Source: Sphingopyxis jiangsuensis
Lineage (GTDB): Bacteria > Pseudomonadota > Alphaproteobacteria > Sphingomonadales > Sphingomonadaceae
Direction of reading: 5' to 3'
NCBI RefSeq assembly: GCF_016734905.1
Contig: NZ_JAERPO010000002.1
Coordinates: forward strand, 248,001-312,000
Length of the DNA stretch: 64,000 nt
The notes beneath the pieces were generated by a model that was given only the letters and a program-made list of their open reading frames with translations, was not told where the DNA came from and did not search any database. Of the stretch, positions 57,769 through 64,000 are shown piece after piece. A program made the translations under genes and the position numbers. Each line of letters starts with the position of its first letter. The first letter of the stretch is position 1.

Positions 57769-59610
57769 TCAGACCACCGTCTCCATTGCCGCCAAAATCG
57801 CCGACCCGCCCTTTTCGGCCTCGTCGGCGTGATGGCGAAAGAGCGCGAAGAGTTCGCGACCGACCCCAAGCGCGGGCGGCGGGGCAGTGGCGGGGGTGCG
57901 CGCGACCCATTCGGCCTCGTCGACGAGCGCTACGACTTCGCCCTTGCGCGCGCAGACGCGCACGAGGTCGCCGTCCTGAAGACAGGCGAGCGGACCGCTG
58001 GTGCCATCGGGGCCGGGGAGCGCCTCGGGCGAGAGGTGGATCACCGCCGGCACCTTGCCGCTCGCGCCCGACATGCGCCCGTCGGTGAGCAGCGCGACGC
58101 GAAAACCCTTGTCCTGCAGCACACCCAAGGCAGGCGTCAGCTTGTGCAGTTCGGGCATCCCGTTGGCGCGCGGCCCCTGGAAACGGACGACGACAACGAC
58201 GTCGCATTCGAGTTCGCCCGCCTTGAACGCGGCGAGCACCTGGTTCTGGTCGTCGAAAATCCGGCATGGCGCCTCGATCGTCCAGCGATCCTCGTCGACC
58301 GCGCTGGTCTTGATGATCGCGCGGCCGAGGTTGCCCGCGAGCAGGCGCATCCCGCCGTCGGGCGAAAAGGGCGCGGCGACGGGGCGCAGCATCGTGTCGT
58401 CGCGCGTTTCGGCGGGCGCTGCCTCCCAGTGGAGTTCCTCGTCGACGAGCACGGGTTCGCCCGAATAATCGGCCATCGTCCCGCCAACCGTCAGCACGTC
58501 GCCATGGAGCAACCCCGCACCCAGCAATTCGCGGACGACAAAGCCGATCCCGCCTGCGGCATGGAAATGGTTCACGTCGCCTGCGCCGTTGGGATAGACG
58601 CGCGCGAGCAGCGGCACCGCGCGGCTCAGCTCGTCGAAATCCTGCCAGTCGATGACGATTCCCGCCGCGCGCGCGATCGCGGGCAGGTGGATGGCATGGT
58701 TGGTCGAGCCGCCGGTCGCGAGCAAGCCGATCGCCGCGTTGACGATCGCCTTTTCGTCGATGCAGCGGGCGAGCGGCCGATAATCGTCGCCGTCCCAGCC
58801 GATCGCAGCAATCCGGTGCGTCGCGGCGCGCGTCAGTTCCTGCCGCAGCTTGGTGCCGGGGTTGGTGAAGGCGGCGCCGGGGATGTGCAGCCCCATCAGC
58901 TCCATCATCATCTGGTTACTGTTCGCGGTGCCGTAGAAGGTGCAGGTACCCGCGCCGTGATAGCTTGCCGCCTCGGCCTCAAGGAGCTCGTCACGCGTCG
59001 CCTTGCCCTCGGCATAAAGTTGGCGGACGCGCTGCTTTTCCTTGTTCGCGAGCCCCGAGGGCATCGGCCCTGCGGGGACAAGAATCTGCGGCAGATGGCC
59101 AAAGCGCAGCGCGCCGATGAGCAGGCCCGGGACAATCTTGTCGCAGATGCCGAGAAGCAGCGCGCCCTCGAACATCGCGTGGCTCAAGGCGATGGCGGTG
59201 CCCTGCGCGATATTGTCGCGGCTGAACAGCGACAGATCCATCCCCGCCTGCCCCTGCGTCACCCCGTCGCACATCGCGGGTACGCCGCCCGCGACCTGTG
59301 CGGTGACGCCGACTTCGCGCGCGAACAGCTTTATCTGTTCGGGATAGCGGCCATAGGGCTGATGCGCCGAGAGCATGTCGTTGTAGGCGGTGACGATGCC
59401 GATGTTCATCGTGGCGCCGGTGCGAATGACGGGCTTGTCGTCGCCTGCTGCGGCAAAGCCGTGCGCGAGGTTGCCGCACGACAGGTTGCCGCGGTTGGTT
59501 CCCGCGTCGCGCTGGCGCTCCATCAGGTCGAGGTAGGCGGCGCGACGCTTGACGCTGCGCGCGATAATGCGGTCGGTCACCGCGGCGATGGTGGGGTGGA
59601 GTGTGGTCAT
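57769..59610 (-). CDS. edd: phosphogluconate dehydratase
   Basis: A 613-residue iron-sulfur dehydratase of the IlvD/Edd family that converts 6-phosphogluconate to KDPG. Cluster and metal motifs: [20 protein letters not shown] (about 107-126), [38 protein letters not shown] and [20 protein letters not shown] near 505-525. The length is normal. I use the ATG at 59610; the ribosome site is weak and a TTG four codons earlier is possible. It lies between zwf and eda on the same strand, separated by repeats. Confidence 0.96.
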   Translation of the reverse strand: MTTLHPTIAAVTDRIIARSVKRRAAYLDLMERQRDAGTNRGNLSCGNLAHGFAAAGDDKPVIRTGATMNIGIVTAYNDMLSAHQPYGRYPEQIKLFAREVGVTAQVAGGVPAMCDGVTQGQAGMDLSLFSRDNIAQGTAIALSHAMFEGALLLGICDKIVPGLLIGALRFGHLPQILVPAGPMPSGLANKEKQRVRQLYAEGKATRDELLEAEAASYHGAGTCTFYGTANSNQMMMELMGLHIPGAAFTNPGTKLRQELTRAATHRIAAIGWDGDDYRPLARCIDEKAIVNAAIGLLATGGSTNHAIHLPAIARAAGIVIDWQDFDELSRAVPLLARVYPNGAGDVNHFHAAGGIGFVVRELLGAGLLHGDVLTVGGTMADYSGEPVLVDEELHWEAAPAETRDDTMLRPVAAPFSPDGGMRLLAGNLGRAIIKTSAVDEDRWTIEAPCRIFDDQNQVLAAFKAGELECDVVVVVRFQGPRANGMPELHKLTPALGVLQDKGFRVALLTDGRMSGASGKVPAVIHLSPEALPGPDGTSGPLACLQDGDLVRVCARKGEVVALVDEAEWVARTPATAPPPALGVGRELFALFRHHADEAEKGGSAILAAMETVV

Positions 59611-59619
59611 CAGATAATC

Positions 59620-59812
59620 CAATCCCCCTCTCCCCTTGTGGGAGAGGGATGCACAGACTTGGCAGCTTGCTGCCTAGTCGAAGCTGGGTGAGGGGTTGCG
59701 GTCGCAATCCGACCGCGCGAGCCGGAGGCTCGCATACCCCTCATCCAACTGCGCCTAGGCGCTCCGCGCCAAGGCTGCATATCCTTCTCCCACAAGGGGA
59801 GAAGGTTTCGGG
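59620..59812. repeat. family D-like long paired repeat
   Basis: CCCCTCTCCCC-TTGT-GGGAGAGGG starts it, then GGCAGCTTGCTGCC and GTGAGGGG; a second, facing part has CCCCTCATCC, CGCCTAGGCGC and CTTCTCCCACAAGGGGAGAAG. It fills nearly the whole 207-bp gap between zwf and edd. Confidence 0.8.
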
Positions 59813-59817
59813 AGAAT

Positions 59818-61281
59818 TCAATCATGCCAGCTTGCCCCGTCGCGTTCGATCAGTGCGATCGCGCTCGACGGGCCCCAGCTGCCTGCGGTGTAGGTCTGCG
59901 GCGGCATGTCGACCGCCGCCCACGCGTCGCGGATCGAATCGATCCACTGCCACTGCGCCTCGACCTCGTCGCGGCGGACGAAGAGCGTCTGGTCGCCCTC
60001 GATGAAATCGAGCAGCAGCCGTTCATAGGCGATGCGTCGCCGCTCGCCGGCGAAGCTGTGCGAGAGCGAGACGTCCATCGTCACTTCTTTCAGTTTCACG
60101 CCGTCGCGGTCGAGGCCCGGCTGCTTTGCCATCACCTTGACGCGGATATTTTCCTCGGGCTGCAGGTTGATGATCATCATGTTCGCATCGAGCTTACCCG
60201 CGCCAACGCGGGCGAAGATGTTGTGCGGCACCGGCTTGAACTGGATCAGCACTTCGGACTTGCGCTGCGGCATCCGCTTTCCGGTGCGCAGGTAAAAGGG
60301 CACGCCCTTCCACCGCCAATTGTCGATAAACGCTTTCAGCGCGACGAAGGTTTCGGTGTTCGACGGATCGCCAAGCTCGTCGGCATAGCCCGCGACCGCC
60401 GCGCCGTTGACCGCGCCGCTGCTATACTGGCCCTTGACGCTGTGCGCCTTGACATCCTCGGCTGTCATGCGGCGTAGCGAGCGGAGCAGCTTGACCTTTT
60501 CGTCGCGGACCGCAGTTGCCGATACGCTCGACGGCGGCTCCATCGCGATGATCGCGAGCAGTTGGAGCATATGGTTCTGCACCATGTCCTTGAGCGCGCC
60601 GACCCCGTCATAATAGGACACGCGGCCTTCGAGGCCGACAGTTTCCGCAACGGTGATCTGGACGTGGTCGATCGCCTGCGCGTTCCACAGCGGCTCGAAC
60701 AACATATTGGCAAAGCGCAGCGCGAGCAGATTCTGCACCGTTTCCTTGCCGAGATAATGGTCGATGCGGAAAATATGGTCTTCGGCAAAGGCACTGCCGA
60801 CCTGTTCATTGACCTCGCGCGAGGAGGCGAGGTCGTGGCCGATCGGCTTTTCCATCGCGATGCGGCATTCGGCGCAGGCTATGCCTTCGGACGCGAGGCC
60901 CTGGGCGATCGGTCCGAACATCGACGGTGGCGTTGACAGATAGACGCCGATCGGACGCTCCATGCGCTCCCCGAGCAGCGCGGCGAGTGCGTCATAGCCG
61001 GTCCCCGCCTTTGCATCGATCGCGCAATAATCGAGCCGTGCGAGGAATGCGTCGACCGCGCCCGTTTCGAGCCGGTCACCGGGCAAATGTTCAGCAAGCG
61101 CTGCGCGCACCTGGTCGTGGAATTCAACCCGGTCCATCGCGGTGCGGCCCGACCCGATGATCGCCAGCGACTCTTCGAGCAGGCCGTCGACGTGGAGGTT
61201 ATAGAGCGAGGGAAAGAGCATGCGTTGCGCGAGGTCGCCCGTCGCACCGAACAGCACCAATGTTTCGACTTTCACGCTCAC
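59818..61281 (-). CDS. zwf: glucose-6-phosphate 1-dehydrogenase
   Basis: A 487-residue enzyme making 6-phosphogluconolactone and NADPH. The NADP loop is LFGATGDLAQRMLFPSLY (about 9-26) and the substrate and catalytic block is FRIDHYLGKETVQNLLALRF (about 170-190) with the catalytic His, then PFYLRTGKRMPQRKSEVLIQ. The GTG at 61281 is chosen because AAGGGG lies six bases upstream; a TTG at 61302 would contain that site. It is divergent from glpD with a 135-bp gap. No 6-phosphogluconolactonase or glucokinase gene is adjacent. Confidence 0.96.
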   Translation of the reverse strand: MSVKVETLVLFGATGDLAQRMLFPSLYNLHVDGLLEESLAIIGSGRTAMDRVEFHDQVRAALAEHLPGDRLETGAVDAFLARLDYCAIDAKAGTGYDALAALLGERMERPIGVYLSTPPSMFGPIAQGLASEGIACAECRIAMEKPIGHDLASSREVNEQVGSAFAEDHIFRIDHYLGKETVQNLLALRFANMLFEPLWNAQAIDHVQITVAETVGLEGRVSYYDGVGALKDMVQNHMLQLLAIIAMEPPSSVSATAVRDEKVKLLRSLRRMTAEDVKAHSVKGQYSSGAVNGAAVAGYADELGDPSNTETFVALKAFIDNWRWKGVPFYLRTGKRMPQRKSEVLIQFKPVPHNIFARVGAGKLDANMMIINLQPEENIRVKVMAKQPGLDRDGVKLKEVTMDVSLSHSFAGERRRIAYERLLLDFIEGDQTLFVRRDEVEAQWQWIDSIRDAWAAVDMPPQTYTAGSWGPSSAIALIERDGASWHD

Positions 61282-61416
61282 AATTATCCCCTTGGATAGC
61301 AATGCCCGAAGTGGAGGATGCGCCCCCTGAATGCAACGCGCATACGTAAACCGAACCCGTGCCCCAATGAAGCGGAGGGTGTTTTCCTTTTATCGCATTC
61401 ATTCTACTAGCGCGCG

Positions 61417-62937
61417 ATGGCCGATACGCCTCCTCCTTATGATGTCATCGTGATCGGCGGCGGCATCAATGGCGCCGGGATCGCACGCGATGCTGCGGGG
61501 CGCGAGGCGCGCGTGCTGCTGCTCGAACAAGGCGATCTTGCACAGGGCACGTCGTCGGCGTCGACCAAGCTGATTCACGGCGGGCTGCGCTATCTGGAGC
61601 ATTATGAATTCGCCCTCGTGCGCGAGGCATTGAAAGAGCGCGAGACGTTGTGGGGAATCGCGCCGCACATCATCTGGCCGCTGCGCTTCGTCCTGCCCTA
61701 TCGCGACGGGCTGCGTCCGCGCTGGCTGCTGCGGCTCGGGCTCTTCCTTTATGACCATATCGGCGGACGCAAGAAATTGCCCGCGACGCGTTCGGTCAGG
61801 CTCGCGCGCCACCCCGCAGGTGCGCCGCTGCAACCGGACTATGTTCACGGCTTCGAATATTCGGACGGCTGGGTCGATGATGCGCGGCTCGTCATCCTCA
61901 ACGCGCGCGACGCTGCCGAACGCGGCGCGCGCATCCGAACGCACATGCGCGCCGAGCTGATGCGCGTCGAAAAAGGCCTGTGGATCGTCGAGGCGACCGA
62001 CGATCGCGGGCATAATTACCGTTTCTTTGGGCGCAGCCTCGTCAACGCGGCCGGCCCTGCGGTGCTCGACGTGCTGGGGCGCGCATCGGCGCCGCCCGAT
62101 TATGCGATGCGGCTGGTGCGCGGGTCGCATATCGTCGTGCGCAAGCTGTTCGACCATGATTACGCCTATTTCTTCCAGCTCCCCGACGGGCGGATCTTTT
62201 TTGCCATTCCCTATGAGCGCGACTTCACGCTGATCGGAACGACCGACCAGGATCATGACGGCCCGCTTGGCGATGTGCGCGCGAGCGAGGAGGAAATCGC
62301 CTATCTGTGCGAGGGGGCGAACCAATATTTCCAAGCCGCCATTCACCCCGGCGACGTGCTGTGGACCTATTCGGGGGTGCGCCCGCTGATCGACGACGGG
62401 TCGGGCAAGCCCGAGGCGGCGACGCGCGGCTATCGGCTCGACCTCGACAGCGACGAGGGCGCGCCGCTGATGACCGTCTATGGCGGCAAGATCACCAGCT
62501 ATCGCCATGTCGCCGAACATGCGGTCGACATGCTCGCAGAGGTGGTGCCCGCGCTGACGGGCAAGCATTGGACGGGCAAAGCGCCGCTTCCGGGCGGCGA
62601 TTTCCGGACGGACGGCGCCGCGACGCTGAAGGCCGCCATCCGCCTCGCCCACCCCTTCCTGCCCGCCGCGACGGTCGACCGGATCGTCAAGGCCTATGGC
62701 ACCGATGCACGAAGCTGGCTGGGCAAGGCCGATTGCTGGGACGATCTGGGCGGCGAGATCGCGCACGGGCTGAGCGCCGCCGAGGTGCGCTGGCTCGTCG
62801 CGCAGGAATGGGCGCGCACCGCGGACGATATATTGTGGCGGCGGACGAAGCTGGGGCTTCATTTCACCGCTGACGATGTAGCGCGGCTCGAGGCTTTTCT
62901 CGAAACGATCCCGGCGAAACCGCCGCTGCCCGCGTAA
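61417..62937 (+). CDS. glpD: aerobic glycerol-3-phosphate dehydrogenase
   Basis: A 506-residue membrane-associated flavoprotein that oxidises glycerol 3-phosphate to DHAP with quinone. The FAD-binding dinucleotide motif is VIVIGGGINGAGIARDAAG (about 10-28), followed by GTSSASTKLIHGGLRYLEHY (FAD and substrate loop) and FFAIPYERDFTLIGTTDQDH. The C-terminal helical domain is present. The gene diverges from zwf. Pairing with gpsA in the same window gives both synthesis and use of glycerol 3-phosphate. ATG at 61417 is well supported by family length. Confidence 0.96.
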   Translation: MADTPPPYDVIVIGGGINGAGIARDAAGREARVLLLEQGDLAQGTSSASTKLIHGGLRYLEHYEFALVREALKERETLWGIAPHIIWPLRFVLPYRDGLRPRWLLRLGLFLYDHIGGRKKLPATRSVRLARHPAGAPLQPDYVHGFEYSDGWVDDARLVILNARDAAERGARIRTHMRAELMRVEKGLWIVEATDDRGHNYRFFGRSLVNAAGPAVLDVLGRASAPPDYAMRLVRGSHIVVRKLFDHDYAYFFQLPDGRIFFAIPYERDFTLIGTTDQDHDGPLGDVRASEEEIAYLCEGANQYFQAAIHPGDVLWTYSGVRPLIDDGSGKPEAATRGYRLDLDSDEGAPLMTVYGGKITSYRHVAEHAVDMLAEVVPALTGKHWTGKAPLPGGDFRTDGAATLKAAIRLAHPFLPAATVDRIVKAYGTDARSWLGKADCWDDLGGEIAHGLSAAEVRWLVAQEWARTADDILWRRTKLGLHFTADDVARLEAFLETIPAKPPLPA

Positions 62938-62966
62938 TCCGCCCTGTGCGCAGGGAGGATTAGCGG

Positions 62967-64000
62967 TTACGCCGCCTCGGCGACCTCCGCGGGCAGGCGG
63001 ATCATATAGTCGAACGCCGACAGCGCCGCCTTTGACCCCTCGCCCATCGCGATGACGATCTGCTTGTAGGGCACGGTGGTGCAGTCGCCCGCGGCGAATA
63101 TGCCCGGCTGGCTCGTTTCGCCGCGATGATCGACCTCGATCTCGCCGCGTTGAGACAGCGCGACCGTGCCCGCGAGCCATTCGGTGTTCGGGACGAGGCC
63201 GATCTGGACAAAAATGCCTTCGAGTTCGATCTGGTGATCGACGTCCTTGCCCCGGTCCTTGTAGCTGAGCCCTGTAACCTTTTCACCGTCGCCGAGCACT
63301 TCGGTGGTCAGCGCCGAGGTGATGACCTTGACGTTGGGCAGGCTGGCAAGCTTGCGCTGGAGCACCGCGTCGGCGCGAAGCTGGCTGTCATATTCGATCA
63401 AGGTGACATGCGCGACGAGGCCCGCAAGGTCGATCGCCGCCTCGACGCCGCTGTTGCCGCCGCCGATCACCGCGACGCGCTTGCCCTTGTAGAGCGGGCC
63501 GTCGCAGTGCGGGCAGTAAGCCACGCCCTTGTTGCGATATTCCTCTTCGCCGGGAACGCCCATCTGGCGCCAGCGCGCGCCGGTCGACAGGATGACGGTG
63601 CGCGCCTTCAGCGACGCGCCATTGGCGAGCTGCACCTCGTGCAGGCCGCCCTCATCCTTGGCGGGGACCAGCTTTTCGGCGCGCTGGAGGTTCATGACGT
63701 CGACGTCATAATCGTTCACATGGCTCTCGAGCTGGGCGACGAGTTTCGGGCCTTCGGTGTGCTGGACGGAGATAAAGTTTTCGATTGCCATCGTGTCGAG
63801 CACCTGCCCGCCGAAGCGTTCGGCCGCAATGCCCGTGCGGATGCCCTTGCGCGCGGCATAGATGGCCGCGGCGGCGCCCGCCGGGCCGCCGCCGACAACG
63901 AGCACGTCGAACCCGTCCTTCGCGGCGATCTTCTCGGCCGCCTTCGCTTCGGCACCGCTGTCGAGCTTCGCGAGTATCTGTTCGAGTTCCATCCGGCCCT
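62967..64000 (-). CDS. ahpF: alkyl hydroperoxide reductase subunit F, C-terminal part (start beyond window)
   Basis: The last 344 codons of AhpF, the NADH-dependent flavin reductase of the peroxiredoxin AhpC. FAD loop [20 protein letters not shown], active site [12 protein letters not shown] (CxxC), NADH loop [19 protein letters not shown] and [20 protein letters not shown] are seen. CPHCDG (and not CATCDG) plus [14 protein letters not shown] separate it from thioredoxin reductase. Upstream of the Met at 63992 the frame continues as Gly-Arg preceded by a codon ending AG, consistent with the GQGRM junction of AhpF, so the N-terminal thioredoxin-fold domain lies outside the window. Confidence 0.92.
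   Translation of the reverse strand, partial: GRMELEQILAKLDSGAEAKAAEKIAAKDGFDVLVVGGGPAGAAAAIYAARKGIRTGIAAERFGGQVLDTMAIENFISVQHTEGPKLVAQLESHVNDYDVDVMNLQRAEKLVPAKDEGGLHEVQLANGASLKARTVILSTGARWRQMGVPGEEEYRNKGVAYCPHCDGPLYKGKRVAVIGGGNSGVEAAIDLAGLVAHVTLIEYDSQLRADAVLQRKLASLPNVKVITSALTTEVLGDGEKVTGLSYKDRGKDVDHQIELEGIFVQIGLVPNTEWLAGTVALSQRGEIEVDHRGETSQPGIFAAGDCTTVPYKQIVIAMGEGSKAALSAFDYMIRLPAEVAEAA

Noticed and set aside
17003-59812. CRISPR array from the recurring palindromic repeats
   Set aside because: Repeats are scattered singly or in facing pairs in gaps, not as direct repeats with regular unique spacers, and no cas genes are present.
62967-63992. Reading this as a complete thioredoxin reductase starting at 63992
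   Set aside because: CPHCDG and IENFISV are AhpF features, and the codons before the Met continue as Gly-Arg in the AhpF pattern, so the start lies beyond the window.

Overview
The window is a high-GC chromosomal segment from an alphaproteobacterium, most likely Sphingomonadales and probably a Sphingopyxis-like genus. The taxon call is an inference from several things seen together: a SciP-type CtrA regulator next to its partner gene, an Entner-Doudoroff block (zwf, edd, eda), short families of paired inverted repeats between genes, and compact operons with typical GGAG ribosome binding sites. No rRNA, tRNA, prophage, IS element or CRISPR array was seen.

Layout. 1-14.3 kb: end of ispG, an AT-rich inserted gene, acetyltransferase, S41 protease, acyltransferase, acyl-CoA carboxylase beta subunit, SDR, VOC protein, DMT exporter, Sua5-type tRNA t6A gene, acyl-CoA dehydrogenase, and a CHASE2/degenerate GGDEF/EAL c-di-GMP protein. 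14.3-18.7 kb: a 20-residue peptide gene with a strong terminator, then nrdA and nrdB (class I ribonucleotide reductase) separated by a DUF559 nuclease gene nested in repeats. 19.0-20.5 kb: an AT-rich four-gene cassette (multi-TM protein, 42-residue proline-rich protein, ThsB-like TIR protein, RipA-like membrane protein), the best candidate for an under-described immune system. 20.5-31 kb: a GIY-YIG nuclease gene nested in another repeat family, small envelope proteins, a sulfatase-fold transferase, a DsbA-like protein, mnmA, sciP and lipoproteins. 31-40 kb: lepA, gamma-glutamyltransferase, a siroheme-type dehydrogenase, lysA / LptM-like lipoprotein / argH, and a TlpA-like thioredoxin. 40-46 kb: OmpA-like protein, S8 protease, an ECF sigma factor with its anti-sigma factor, and a cold-shock-like protein. 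46-57 kb: a glycerolipid block (gpsA, two alpha/beta hydrolases, patatin, WS/DGAT, PlsB-like, HAD-PlsC fusion). 57-64 kb: eda, edd, zwf, glpD and the C-terminal part of ahpF.

How it fits together. The last 18 kb could link sugar oxidation through the Entner-Doudoroff route (NADPH from zwf) and glycerol-3-phosphate formation (gpsA) to acylation (PlsB, PlsC), neutral-lipid synthesis (WS/DGAT) and remobilisation (lipases, glpD). This is an inference from gene content. Five families of paired inverted repeats (called A to E here) fill many gaps. Two of them each enclose a small nuclease gene whose C-terminal codons run into the repeat, suggesting a nuclease-repeat partnership. Start codons were moved to the position with the best ribosome binding site and family fit, and are stated where they matter.
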